Assembly: GCA_037127315.1 (NCBI GenBank)
Contig: JBBBDQ010000192.1
Location: 853,001-917,000, forward strand
DNA length: 64,000 bases
Direction: 5' to 3'
From: Ascarosepion bandense
Taxonomy: Eukaryota > Mollusca > Cephalopoda > Sepiida > Sepiidae
Part shown: piece after piece, positions 42,181-53,639 of the stretch
How positions within the stretch are numbered: position 1 is the first letter of the stretch
How the letters are laid out: every line of letters begins with the position of its first letter
Translations under genes and position numbers: made by a program
Notes under the pieces: model-generated
Database searches by the model: none
The model's input: only the letters and a program-made list of their open reading frames with translations
What the model was told of the DNA's origin: nothing

Positions 42181-43450
42181 GTGATAAAGGCAGCGAAAAA
42201 AGAATGCTGGCAAAAATATGTCAGCAAATTGAATTCCTCCTCTGAACCGAAAGCAATATGGGAGATGATCCAGAAAATTGCAGATAAACATCAAGCAACA
42301 CCAATTAAACACATCTTCAAAAATAACTCCATCATAACTGATAAAAAGAACATAGCAGATTTGCTAGCTGAAACCTTTTCCCAAAATTCATCTAGCTAAA
42401 ATTACAATGCAAAATTTAAGACAGTCAAACAAAATGCAGAACATTACAAGCTAAACTTTAAATCGAAAAACTTTGAAAAATACAATAACCACTTTTCACT
42501 AACTGAATTAAAAGATTCTATAAAAAGATCTCGCAATACTGCTGTAGGACCAGACAAAGTTCATAATGAATTCTTCAGGCAACTATCTACAGAATCATTA
42601 AAACTGCTTTTAAGAATTTATAAACTCTGGACAGAAGATGAATTTCCAGGCATATGGAGACAAACTATAATAAATACAATTCCAAAACCAGGAAAAGACA
42701 ACTCAAATCCACAAAACTATAGACCAATCTCATTGACCAGTTTATGCAAAATAATGGAGAGGATGATAAACGATAGACTGGTTTGGTATTTGGAATCTAA
42801 TGGCCTTATTTCCAACCTACAATGTGGATTCTGTAATAAAAGAAGCACAACAGATCACTTGGTTTGCTTGGAAACAGCTATAAGGGAAGCATTTATTAGG
42901 GATGAGCATCTTTCAGCAATTTTTTTTGATCTAGAGAAGGCTTATGATTACACATGGAAATATGGAATAATGAAAGATGTATGTGATCTTGGTTTAAGAG
43001 GTAGATTCCCACATTTTATCAAGGGGTTCTTATCAGACCGCAAATTTAAATTCCACATCAGACCCACTCTCTGATATAAAAAACCAGGAAGAGAGTTCCT
43101 CAAGGCAGTGTACTATCTGTGACTCTGTTTAACATAAAAATAAACAACATAACAAAAACCTCTGGAGTTGATGGATCTTTATATGTGCATGACCTCCTAA
43201 TATGTTACAGGTCAAAATATATACTCACCATTGAGTGCAAATTCCAACAATGCCTAAACGAAATAAACAAATGGGCAACAGAAAATGGATTTAGATTTTC
43301 TCAAACAAAAACTAAATTTTTGTCATAAGAGAAAACTACACAATGATCCTAGTCTGAAACTTTGAAGGACAGAAATCCCTGTAGTAAATGAACCCAAGTT
43401 TCTGGGGTTAATATTTGACAAAAAACTGATGTTTATCCCCCACCTGAAGT
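42181..43450 (+). pseudogene. Jockey-like ORF2, reverse transcriptase
   Basis: DSIKRSRNTAVGPDKVHNEF (fingers), INTIPKPGKDNSNPQNYRPI, SLTSLCKIMERMINDRL, GFCNKRSTTDHL, AIFFDLEKAYDYTWKYGI (motif A Asp intact), a shifted 'VPQGSVLS' region (motif B) near 43095-43115, and SLYVHDLLICYRS where motif C should be YVDD: the first catalytic Asp is His. Then KWATENGFRFSQTKTKFLSF. Inactive. Confidence 0.9.
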
Positions 43451-44875
43451 ACCTGAGGACTAGTTGCAATAAAAGACTATAACTGTTACGTGTGATAGCC
43501 CACACAGAGTGGGGAACAGATCAAGAAACTTTACTGAAGTTATACAGGTCACTGATTAGATCAAAGTTGGATTATAGTAGTTTTATATATCAGTCAGCTA
43601 GAAGGACTTACTTGAAGATACTAGATCTGATCTGCCATGGAGGCCTGAGATTAGTGCTTGAAGCCTTCAGAATGTCCCCAGTGGAAAGTCTATATGCAGA
43701 GGCAAATGAGGTACCTGCAAATATAAGGAGTCATAAACTGGCTACCCAATATTACACCAAGCTGAAATCATGTCCACGTAATCCTGCATATGATGCTGCA
43801 TTCCATCCAAAATATAGTGAATTAGTTGAAGCAATAGAAAAAGCTATAAAATCCTTTGGCCTTTGACTAAAATCAGTTCTACAAGAATCAGGAATGTCTG
43901 TCGTAAATATCCATGAGCACATCTTGTCTGAAACCCCACCTTGGACTCTTAAAAAACCCAAAATGATCTTTGAACTGAATGAACTTCCCAAAGCAAAAAC
44001 CCATCCCTACATTTATTAAGAAAAATTTTATAATATTCTCCTGGACTACCCCGACCATTTACATATCTTTACAGATGGCTCCAAGGATCACAGTAGAACA
44101 GCATGTACAGAAGTTCTGAATGAAACAATACACAAAAAGGCTCTCCCAATAGAAAGCTCCATTTTCACTTCAGAAGTCTGTGCCATTGACCTTGCTTTCA
44201 ATATCCTATCAAAAAGTAAACATAAGAAATTCGTAATATTTTCAGACTCACTCTTCATTTTAACATCACTCAGTAATAAAAAAGCTTGAGAACCCACTAA
44301 TCACCAAACTGCTGAATAGACTAGATTCATTGTCTAGCCATAAAGAAATAATTATGTGTTGGATCCCAAGCCATATTGGAGTGAAAGGTAATGAAAGAGT
44401 AGGCTTAGCAGCCAAATTGGCCTAAACCTGAGTTCTGATAATATCAACATCCCTTATATTGACCTGAAACATAAAATCAACAAATTATTTTATGCAGACT
44501 GGCAACAACACTGGAATAATAACACAAACAACAAACTCTTTCAAATCAAGCCCACTTAGGGAGAGTGGACACCAGTTACTAGAAAGTCAAGGAAAGAACA
44601 AGTTATATCCAGATTACGTATCGGCCACACAAGCCTCACTCACTCCTTTATACTCAAACAAGAACAGCCACCACAATGTTTGACATGCTAGACAACTTGT
44701 ACAGTCAAACATATTCTTGTGGAATGCGGAGCCCTTGCTAGAAAGCGATACTTAAAAACCAACAATATGAAAGATATATTTGAGAACACATGCATGGACG
44801 ACGTTCTCTCCTTGAGAGAGAGGATTATACTTAAAAATATACCAGGTCACAATTCTGAAAAATCCAACTAATGTA
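43451..44875 (+). pseudogene. Jockey-like ORF2, connection, RNase H and C-terminus
   Basis: After RT: LLKLYRSLIRSKLDYSSFIY, LRLVLEAFRMSPVESLYAEA. Then RNase H from 44060: HIFTDGSKDHSRTA (first Asp), FTSEVCAIDLAFNILS (Glu), VIFSDSLFIL (Asp), later WIPSHIGVKGNE. Then a C-terminal CLTC…TVKHILVECG motif. RNase H removes template RNA and occurs in only some LINE lineages, the Jockey/I groups among them. Several frameshifts. Confidence 0.85.
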
Positions 44876-44882
44876 AAAGTTT

Positions 44883-45175
44883 GAAGGTCAGGTGGAAATA
44901 GCACAGTGGATGGAAGTGCGGACTGTGAACGTTGTGCGCTGGGTTCAGGACTTATTAAATCCGTTGTGTTTATGTGCACACTGATGCCCTTGGAAGGGAT
45001 GTGGGCGTCCTGCTTCCTCCCAGTTGTCTGTAGGGCATTGTATTGTGTTCAGTATGATCTTGTAACCAAGGAACTATTGTGATCAGCAATTAAAAATTAA
45101 AAGGCAATTAAAAATTAAAAGGCAAACAATCTGAAAGCAAATAGGTTTGAAGACAAACAACTTAAAAAACAAAAA
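44883..45175 (+). mobile_element. tRNA-derived SINE of a second family, inserted in the LINE 3' UTR
   Basis: 'tagcacagtggatgg' fits an A box and 'gggttcaggac' a B box 41 bases later. An unrelated body follows, ending in (aattaaaaattaaaaggc)2 and an A-rich tract. The surrounding LINE 3' UTR resumes at 45183 ('actgattttctgcattaaat'), matching LINE copy 2 near 49520. That shows an insertion. Confidence 0.65.
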
Positions 45176-45250
45176 CAAAAAAAAACTGATTTTCTGCATT
45201 AAATGACCCAAATAAGGTCAATATGCTGGTTAAACAAACCAACCAACCTT
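45176..45250 (+). other. 3' terminus of Jockey-like LINE copy 1
   Basis: 'gattttctgcattaaatga', 'ggtcaatatgctggttaaac' and 'aaaccaaccaacc' recur at 49525-49590 behind LINE copy 2. This is the family's conserved 3' end, with a short aacc-type tail. Confidence 0.7.
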
Positions 45251-46086
45251 TTTTTATCAGTAATCACAGTCAATCCAATTGAGAATTGTGGTAAAATTTT
45301 ATCCCTTTAATCGTTGGCATCCAATTCAGCATCATTGATAAGGTTGAGTTCTTTTTCCATATCATATAGCAACTTTGGCTATAATACCTTCTATACATAA
45401 ATGTGACAATACAGTTGGCATCGCATCAACAACTTCTTTCTCTTACTTGCCATGTGTCTTGTATTAGGTCCTTTGTTCTGATTTCATCCACAATATTGGT
45501 CTATATTTCTGAGATGAGGTAGTATTTGCACTGTTTACATTATTTGGACTATTGTCCTCATCTTTGTTGCCATTTGTACCACGTTTTGGCCACTGTAGTC
45601 TCTAGCCTTCTTCAGGTGCTAGGAATTTTTAACCAAACCCTTTATTACGATCACTGGTATATCATTCTCATTCCTTGTGTGAAGCCTCTTTTGGTAGTCA
45701 TGACTTATAACTTATCTCCTCTAACCAGACTCTCTAAGTTACTTATTTACCACTGCTGTAGCCACACATATTGAACTCTCAGCTCTTTGGGTCAAGTCAT
45801 TGGAACTAACCAATGACTATATCCACTGGACCATGTGTCCTTAAGGACAAGAACAACTGAATTTCTGGGAATTCTAAACCTATTGTTCAGTAACCATTTT
45901 TAACCAGAGTTCATATTGCAATTTTGACACTAATGAGTTTCTCCATATTACTGGTTCCCATATTGTATTCATCACTGCTTGGTTGGCTTAGATTTTTGTA
46001 GCCTAGCATATACACTGATTCCTTAAGTTTATGTAGTTTCCACTGGCGTTCTCTATCTATTATTTCAACTTCATCCCATAGGGAGT

Positions 46087-46134
46087 GGTGATCCCCTTTC
46101 TCCCTCCATATGTGGAGGGAGAAAGGGGATCACC
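46087..46134. repeat. Perfect 22-bp inverted repeat in the Penelope fragment
   Basis: Arms 46087-46108 and 46113-46134 are exact reverse complements (ggtgatcccctttctccctc.. / ..gagggagaaaggggatcacc) around a 4-base loop. The left arm replaces a few codons and causes a frameshift. Confidence 0.95.
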
Positions 46135-46403
46135 TGATTTTTCTATCTCCCCTCATGTTACAGCCTTGCAATGTTTTTGTAGCCTTACCTTAAGGAGGCA
46201 ACCTGTTTCTCCTTTATATTTCTTTCCACAGCTACATGGAATGGTGTACACACAGTCCTTAGTCATGTCCTTCTATGTTGAGGGCCTTACTTGGGAGAGG
46301 TACCTGCAAAATGTACCACATCTGAAGATCTTCCTGATGTTATATGGACCACAGATCCTTTGTATTTTCTTTAATAACCCCTTCAGGGTAGACAGACTGA
46401 GGC

Positions 46404-46495
46404 TGTTTTCTGAGAGTTGTTACCCTCATGCACCTTCCCTTTTATGTTCAAACATGGAAGGGAAGGTGCATGAGGATAAAAACTCTCAGAAAACA
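46404..46495. repeat. 38-bp near-perfect inverted repeat at the Penelope truncation
   Basis: Arms 46404-46441 and 46458-46495 pair with two mismatches around 16 bases. The inner copy is Penelope coding sequence in its normal orientation and the outer arm is its inverted duplicate. Confidence 0.92.
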
Positions 46496-46524
46496 ATCTT
46501 GGTTAGCTATCACACAATAGCTGA

Positions 46525-48663
46525 AAAGTACATTACGATGCATGCGGTAGTGATCATTTTCCATTTGTGCTGAAAAACTCTGGATCTTTACCAGATAAAA
46601 GAATACCATATTGGAAACTTATGAAAGCCAACTGGATGGAATTTAAAAACGCATGTGCCTTAAACTTATACCAGAAGCCAATGTAGACAATGCAGAGCAC
46701 ATCGCTTATTTTACAAGAATACTTCTTAGTATTGCAGAGCAATACATATCAAAATCTAAACCTGTCAAACATGACAGACCTTGGTTTAATGACAAGTAAA
46801 AAAAGCAATCAGATTGCATCGTGTAGCCCTACACAAGTTCAAATTACATCCAACCCAAGAAAATCTGAATATCTACAAAATAGAGCTAAAGCATGCAGAA
46901 TAATTAAAGAATCCAGGCGTTCCTCATGGAAAAGCTTTGTATTCAATATTAGTTCTAGCACCGAAACCAAAACCCTATGGAACATGATTCATAAATTCAG
47001 TGGAAAAAATAAAAGCACTCCATTGATACATTTATGTCAAAGTAACTAACAAAGAGGATATTGCAAATTTATTAATACAAAATGTCTCTCAAAACTTTTC
47101 CTCAAAAAATACAAGTAAACTATTTCAGAATATCAAAATAAATGAAGAGAAGAAAAAATTAAATTCCTAATAAAATAAAGAAAATTACAACCAGGCTCTT
47201 ACTTTACCAGAAATATTAAATTTTATAAAAGAAATCACAACTCAGCACTCAGCCCAGACGAAATTCACTATGAAAAATCCTACCAAATGTTTTTTGAATT
47301 ATCTACTCAAAATTTTCAACAATGTACTTGGTAATATTCACAGTTTCAGGAAACAAGCTACCATAATTCCAATCCCAAAGCCTGGAAAGTACTTAGAAAA
47401 TTCTTCAAGCCCAATTATACTTAAGAGTTGCTCATGCAAAACATTTCAAAGAATTGTTAATAATAGGCTTACGTGGTTTCTTGAAGTTAATAATAAATTT
47501 ACTAATTTTCAATCTGGCTTCAGAAAGAACAATCGATCACCTGGATGGAGTCTTTTATCAGAAATGCTTTCATTAAAAAGGAACATTTATCAATAGTTTT
47601 CTTTGACTTAGAAAACACTTATGATACCTTATGGAATTATGGTATCACCAAAGACTTAAATGAAAAGGATCTTAAAGGAGATTATCAATTCTTACCAATA
47701 ACTTAGTGACAGAACAAACCTTTAATGTTCATGTTGATACCAAACTCTCAGGCCTAAATCTCTGAGTGTCTTTTAAGGAAGCGTATTAACACTTCAATGT
47801 CAAAATAAATGGCATTATTAAATGCTTGAATCCTGGAGCTGTCTATTCACTGCATGTAGATGACTTTCTAATTTGTTACAGATCGAAAAAATACCCATAC
47901 AATTGAACAGCAACTCCAACGGTGTCTCAATAAAGTAAACAAGTGAGTCATAGAAAATGGATTAAGATTCTCCAGACAAAAACTCAATGTATACACTTTT
48001 GGCAACTCCAAAAGCTACACCACAATCTTGAATTAAGACTGAGTAGTACAGAAGTGCCTATAGTAGTTCAATACAAATACCTAGGAAGAATCTTTGAAAA
48101 AAAAATTATCCTTCATGCTACATATAAAATATATTCATGAGAAATGCAATAAAGCAATACAACTACTCAGTCATCTCTTGCAATGACTGGGGAGCAGACA
48201 GATCAGGCATTGGTTAGATCCAAATTGGATTATGCATGCTTTATCTGGGGTGCAGCAAGAAAGAACTTAATGTAAAAAAATCTTAATCGCTTGTTCTAGA
48301 AGACTTCAGTATGTCCCCAATTGAAAGCACATGAACCATCTTTGGCATTAATACAACTTAAGTTAACATTACAATAATATGGCAAACTGTGTTCATTCCC
48401 AAATAATTCAGCATACAACTGTGTTCTTCAACCTTAATATGAAGAATTATATAAAGGAAAAATACCATTAAACCTCTTGGCATCCACAGAGAAAATAATT
48501 TCAATAAACTTAAAATAAACACTTATTCTTTCAAAAACTTCTCTCAAGTCAATAAAACAACCCACTGTAATATTAAGTCTGGTAAATCAATCCAAAACTG
48601 AAACTGATACATCTGTATTCATGGAAAAAGTTTATATCTTATTAAAAAAATACAAATTGTAAG

Positions 48664-48700
<37 letters not shown>

Positions 48701-49590
48701 TAATGGCTCTAAAACTATTGATAGTTGGATGTTCAGCTATACTGAATGAAACCATATTTCAAAAGTACATACCAGACAAATCCTCAATATTTAGTGCAGA
48801 AGCTATGGCAATAGATTCAGCCTTAGATATTATCACAGATGGTGAGTCAGATTTATTATATTCTCAGAATCTGTATCTGTTCTTACATCACTGAAGTATA
48901 AAAACCTGACCAATCCTGTAATCACCAAATTTTTAAACAAAATAAATATATTTTGTAACTAAAAACACATATCTGCTGGATCCCTAGCCATATAGATAAA
49001 TGGAAAGGCAAGTAAAGCAGCTAAAGAATCCCTAAAAATGAATATATTAAAAACAAAAGTCCCTCACACAGATTTCCAAACAGTATTCATATATCTTAAA
49101 TAAGTGGCAAGAGTTATGGAATACTCACACAAATAATAAATTGTGCAAAATCAAACCTACATTTGGGATAACACCAAGCTTTTCCAAAGAAAAGTAGTCT
49201 TAGCAAAAATCAAAATTGGCCATACCAATATCATACTTTCATTTCTTCTTTAGGATGAGAATCCACCAAAATGCATAGTATACCAGGAGACTTAGACAGT
49301 AAAACATTTTTATGATGAATTTGCCTGTATCCGTGAACACCTTTATAAGAACTTAAAGAATTTTTCAAAAATATTAATGAAAAAACCATTTTGAATTACC
49401 TAAGGAAAAGTAAGTTATAGACCAAAATTTAATCCAGACAACTTCAATGATAAATGAACTATAAAACCAGTTTTCAATTAGATTACACAAATTTTAAAAC
49501 TAAGATATTATTGAAAAAATACTGACTTTTTCAGCATTAAATTTATCAAGTGGGTTGATCTGTTGGTAAAACTAACAAACGAACAAAACC
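46525..49590 (+). mobile_element. Jockey-like LINE copy 2, 5' truncated
   Basis: It begins late in the endonuclease (GSDHFPFVL, 46545), then WKLMKANWMEFKNAC, VKHDRPWFND, the RT region (47260-47960: IIPIPKPGKYLENSS, FQSGFRKNNRS, VFFDLENTYDTLWNYGI, SLHVDDFLICYRS with VDD intact), the connection, RNase H remnants (48705-48900) and the family 3' end at about 49520-49590. The missing 5' end is typical of LINE retroposition. It is more decayed than copy 1, with stops throughout and a (TA)n insertion at 48666-48693. Confidence 0.85.
48666..48693. repeat. (TA)n microsatellite
   Basis: Uninterrupted ta run followed by a short (ca)n, inside LINE copy 2. Confidence 0.95.
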
Positions 49591-49869
49591 AAGCACTTTC
49601 TCTCTTTTACTTTCACAATTCCGATTGCTCAAAATTACCAAACTAATTTAATTCAGCTTTGTGGATTCATGCACTCATGGTTGGGAAACTGTCCCTAAGG
49701 AAGTTTGTGAACACTGTTGTTAGGGACCCTTCAACAGGATCTGTAGTCATCTGTTTCTAGGTCCACTGCACCTTTTCCTCATAATATCCCTTTTGTATTC
49801 AGTAAGATTTACCTTAAGCATAAAAAGAAAGGCAAACTAATTCAAACAAACATGTATGTAGTTACTTTC
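49591..49869. other. No gene recognised
   Basis: Short spacer between the end of LINE copy 2 and repeat R2 copy 2. Confidence 0.4.
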
Positions 49870-50150
49870 AACATTCCCAAAATACCAAAAGAAATTTTGC
49901 CCTGTCAGCTGGGGCTGTCGGATACACCGACTACACGTCTGCAGAGAGGTAAGACCCTGCCACCAATAGGGCCACCTGTTTGCCATGGGTGGTGACTCGT
50001 AATGTCTGGGAACGGGATCCTGATGGTTCAGGGTTTTGGCAGTCAGGGTTAGGTATTTCCGATTTCCAACACACCACTTACCTGAACTAGATGAGCGGTT
50101 GGAGAGGCCTGATCCACTCAATCAGCTAGTTAGGTCAAGCCCTAACACCT
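49870..50150 (+). repeat. Dispersed repeat R2, copy 2
   Basis: Same orientation as 39240-39525, with about 75-80 percent identity by eye. It ends shortly before the gypsy LTR at 50233, with no ORF1 following. That leaves open whether R2 is a LINE 5' UTR or an independent short element. Confidence 0.75.
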
Positions 50151-50232
50151 ATAACAATACCAAATTGAATACTTTGGAAAAAATGTACCCAAATGAATTG
50201 ATGAATGAATAACAACTCAACTTAATGTATAG

Positions 50233-50520
50233 TGTTACAAACCCATTTGGGTCAGCAACACATAAAATACAAGGGGAGTGAATTAAACTATAACGCAAGA
50301 TAATTTTACACAAATAGGAAATTTATTTGAACACACAAAAATATTTAGCAAAAGCACAGGTATAAAGTGACATAACTATATAATAGCGGACACTAGAACA
50401 GGTTCAACTTTGTACTAGTTTTACACAATATTCAACGGAAAATAAGAGGTGGGTCTAACGAGGAAGATATTTGGAGAAAGTTTAGGTGGAATGGAAAGTA
50501 GTCATTTAATTTGGCTAAAG

Positions 50521-50572
<52 letters not shown>

Positions 50573-51094
50573 CTAGGATTTGGTCAGAATGATTAACGAA
50601 ACAATCTTTACCTTTTACGGCAGCAATGTAATATATTCATTAGATGTTGAGGAAGGTTTTCGTATAGAGCTTTATGAAAAGTTCTTTCGACATCTTGAAC
50701 AAATCAACTGAGCGGGGTCTACGTCTGGCCTATAGCACCTACAACTCTGGGGTTTTCTACTATTTCTTCCTTTTTATATAGAACCAGGGGCCTATATTCA
50801 TTGGTCCTCTCTTTCTCTGTTTTTTTTTTCTTTTTTTCCCTGTAACCATAGTTACCAGACTAGTTAATCTCTTTTTGGGAAGAGTAGAACCTGACCAACT
50901 GACCCAAATCCTACTACTCTCCGTTTTGGGGTGGTAGAACCTTGACGCATGACCAGTTACTACTACTTTTTTTTGGGATTGGTGAAAACCTGACCAAATA
51001 ACCTGGTTACTACTATTTTTTTGCTAAGGTGACTATTTTTAGTCATGACCCAAGGCCTTTGTGGCAAGGAAATACTTCTAACTTCCTCGTTACA
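50233..51094 (-). repeat. 3' LTR of the Gmr1-like element
   Basis: 862 bases from TGTTACAAACC to CCTCGTTACA on the + strand. It is TG..CA ended and bounded on the pol side by cttccccccttttag (a polypurine tract on the coding strand). The first 370 bases match 55397-55768. It contains a (TA)n run at 50523-50567. Confidence 0.9.
50523..50567. repeat. (TA)n microsatellite within the LTR
   Basis: About 45 bases of uninterrupted at units. The other LTR has only a short run at 55696-55707. Confidence 0.95.
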
Positions 51095-51360
51095 CTTCCC
51101 CCCTTTTAGAGTAAAAGTTTTGAATTACAAATGAAAAACTTTTATAGAAAAATTTAGTTAAGTTTACACACAATAATTCTTTTTTTGGGAGGGGGGGCAA
51201 TCAGTCTTAACGCAAGTTTTGTAAAACAATAAGTCCGATTTGTAGCAAAATTAAACTACCACAATTTGTAATATTATACTCTAGATAATGCTTCTGCAAT
51301 AACAGTGTTCCTTCCTTTAATATGTTTTATTATAATGTTGTATTCTTGTAGGAGAAGACT
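51095..51360 (-). other. Polypurine tract and end of pol, Gmr1-like element
   Basis: 51095-51115 is the polypurine tract (coding strand ctctaaaaggggggaag), where plus-strand DNA synthesis would start. The rest is degraded pol 3' sequence with no clear motif. Confidence 0.55.
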
Positions 51361-52434
51361 CTATCTTGTCAGTCTTTGATTTTTGTTGTTCATTTTTTGA
51401 AAAAAAGTTAGTGGATTATGGTCGGTAAAGACCAAAACAGGATACATAGTGACACTGAAATAGAAGTCAAAGTATTGTAGCATTGTTAACACCGATAAAC
51501 ACTCTTTTTCAATGGTAGAATAATTCTTTTGGTGGGTGTTTAACTTTTTGGAAAAGTATCCAATTGCTCTGTCGATACCTTCATCATCTTCTTGGGTTAA
51601 GATACCACCCATTTTGACATCACTGGCATCAATTTGTAATTTGAATTTTCTTGTGAAATCTGGGGTTGCAAGAGCTGGGCCATCCATGAGTGTCGATTTA
51701 ACTTTGTTGAAAGCCCTATCACAGGTCTCACTCCATTTGTATTTTACATCCTTTCTAAGAAGATCCGTGAGAGGACTTGCTATTGATGAGAAATTTTAAC
51801 AAAATTTTCGGTAGAATCCTGCCATACCGCGAAATCTCATTAATTGTTTTTTGTTGGCTGGAATAGGATACTCTAGGATAGCATCCACATTTTCGGTGAT
51901 AAGCTTAACTTGTCCTTGATCAACAGTATGGCCCAAGTAATTCAATTTTGCATGACAAAATTCACTTTTGTTTAGGTTCATACTTAGGTTTGCCTCTTCT
52001 AGTTTAAGGAAGAGTTGTTTTATGATGCGTAAATGTTCATTCCAAGTAATACTGTACACAGTTACATCATCTATGTAGACATCACATCCTTGAATGTTAT
52101 GTAGAAGGGAATGCATCATCCTTTGAAATGTTGCTGGTGTGTTTTTCATTCCAAATGCCATAACCTTGTATTGGTATAGTTCATCAGGAGTCACGAAAGC
52201 TGAAATTTCTTTGGCGTTGTCAGTTAAAGGTACTTGCCAATAACCTTTCATCAAATCGAATTTACTGATGTATTTTAACTTGCCACTTTTGGTTACTGCA
52301 TTTACTTTCCAGAAGTCTGTAACAAATCTGTAGGTGCCATTGAATTTTGGTACAAGAATACAAGGCAAACTCCACTGACTGTTACTAGGTTCAATGATGT
52401 CATTCTCCAGCATATACTTCACCTCTGCCCTCAA
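51361..52434 (-). pseudogene. Gmr1-like RT and RNase H
   Basis: RT (52434-51796): IIEPSNSQWSLPCILVPKFN, YRFVTDFWKVNAVTK, then a lost stretch, KYISKFDLMKGYWQVPLTDN (motif A Asp), FGMKNTPATFQRMMHSLLHN and VYIDDVTVYS (YIDD), LNYLGHTVDQGQV, LMRFRGMAGFYRKFC. RNase H (51687-51361): FKLQIDASDVKMGGILTQED (Asp), FSKKLNTHQKNYSTIEKECL (Glu) and VFTDHNPLTFFQKM (Asp). A stop separates the two parts, and about 8 residues are missing before KYISKF. Otherwise well preserved. Confidence 0.92.
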
Positions 52435-52860
52435 CTAATGAAGTTTGATGGGATTTACTCTGCAGAAATGCTGCTTGATGGGTTTTTTGTCTCCAAATAC
52501 GACATCGTTCACTGCAAACGGAGTTTTACTAGGAACATCAGGAAAAAGATTTTTGAAATCACTTACCAAACCATGTATTTCTTTCCTATTTTCATTTGAC
52601 AAATGTTCAAATTTTACATTCAAATTAGACAGTATTTCTGAGTTCTTTAAATGACTACTTTGACTTATTTCCCCCTCCCTGACAACTGTATTTTCATCGT
52701 TATCTAAATCATGTTCAGATGAATTTATTTTAGTAATGTTAGTTACTGTTGTGACTAGCTTAACCATATCTTTTATTTCTGTCAATGTAACTTTTTAACA
52801 TATTAATGTGGCAAACTCTTTTTTTTTTCTTTGATCTGGGGTGTAGATGATATAATTGAA
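52435..52860 (-). pseudogene. Gmr1-like Pol spacer between integrase end and RT
   Basis: Reading down from about 52850: FNYIIYTPDQRKKK (the integrase C-terminal tail), then LKNSEILSNLNVKFEHLSNE, SDFKNLFPDVPSKTPFAVND and KKPIKQHFCRVNPIKL, which leads directly into RT. The 'L.NSE.L..L…HL…' and 'FPDVP..T' words are characteristic of this lineage and fix integrase as the upstream neighbour. Confidence 0.85.
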
Positions 52861-52879
52861 ATCGTTTTTCTTTTCTATT

Positions 52880-53614
52880 TCATATGGAACAAAATATCTT
52901 GCTTGTAGGGACAGCTTCTGGAAAATGAGTTGAGGTACACATAATTGTTAGCAAATATTGATTTCCTATTTTCATTTTAGGAAGTGGACCAACACAATCC
53001 ACTAGTACTCTATTAAAAGGTTCTTCAAATGCTGGAATAGGTTTGAGGGTTGTGGGCAGAATCCTTTGATTAGGTTTTCCGACAATCTGGCATGTGTGAC
53101 ATGAGTTACAAAAATTTACAACATCATGCTTAAGTTTCGGCCAGAAAAAGTGGTTTAAAATTTTCTCATAGGTTTTATTTATTTCTAAATGATATGACAT
53201 GGGGGTATCATGAGCTATTTTTAGTATTTCTTGTTTATAAACTTTCGGGACTACCATTTGATTTATTATCTTCTACTCCTCATCTATTTTAGCATCCAGT
53301 GGGCACCATTTTCTCATTAAAATGCCATCATTCATATAAAGACACTCCCTAACTTTCTTTGCTTCTTCTTTAGGCAGAGCGCTTTTTTTCAGAAGACAAA
53401 TTTCTGGGTCTTTTCTTTGTTCTATTAAAATTTGGTCTCTGTTTAATTCGTCAGTTTTTTTGTCTGTCTTATTTTCTTTTGGGAGAGTTGATTTTATTCT
53501 TTTATCCGTACTGTTTTGTTCTAAAAGGTGGGATATAAAGGTTTTGTTTAATTGTAATTCCTCATCTGGTGTCTCTAGGTTTTCATTTACTAAGAGTTGC
53601 TTTCTTTTTGCCAC
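52880..53614 (-). pseudogene. Gmr1-like integrase, zinc domain and start of core
   Basis: 53257-52880 has HDTPMSYHLEINKTYEKILN and CNSCHTCQIVGKPNQ (HHCC zinc domain), then NRVLVDCVGPLPKMKIGNQY (first catalytic Asp) and TIMCTSTHFPEAVP, where it breaks off. The second Asp and Glu are gone: about 300 residues are deleted up to the C-terminal tail at about 52860. 53614-53273 (KENKTDKKTDELNRDQILIE and CLYMNDGILMRKWCP) is the usual segment before integrase. Confidence 0.9.
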
Positions 53615-53639
53615 TCTGGTAACTGCACATTCAGGTTAT

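Larger units (their letters stand above)
45251..46505 (-). pseudogene. Penelope-like element fragment (GIY-YIG endonuclease end)
   Basis: The minus strand from about 46420 reads GLLKKIQRICGPYNIRKIF, then KDCVYTIPCSCGKKYKGETG: the GIY-YIG-type endonuclease with its Cys pair (CSC), where 'VYTIPC' takes the GIY position and 'YKGETG' the YIG position. Then KVRLQKH and GEIEKSG, and, after a hairpin, SLWDEVEIIDRERQWKLHKL and KESVYMLGYKNLSQPS. RT is missing: coding starts at a 38-bp inverted repeat (46404-46495). The 3' UTR probably extends to about 45251. Confidence 0.85.

Noticed and set aside
46085..46573. 162-codon plus-strand frame
   Set aside because: Antisense of the Penelope-like fragment and its hairpins; no similarity in sense.
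51536..51799. Plus-strand frame over RNase H
   Set aside because: Shadow of the minus-strand RNase H with its DAS, TIEKE and TDHNP motifs.
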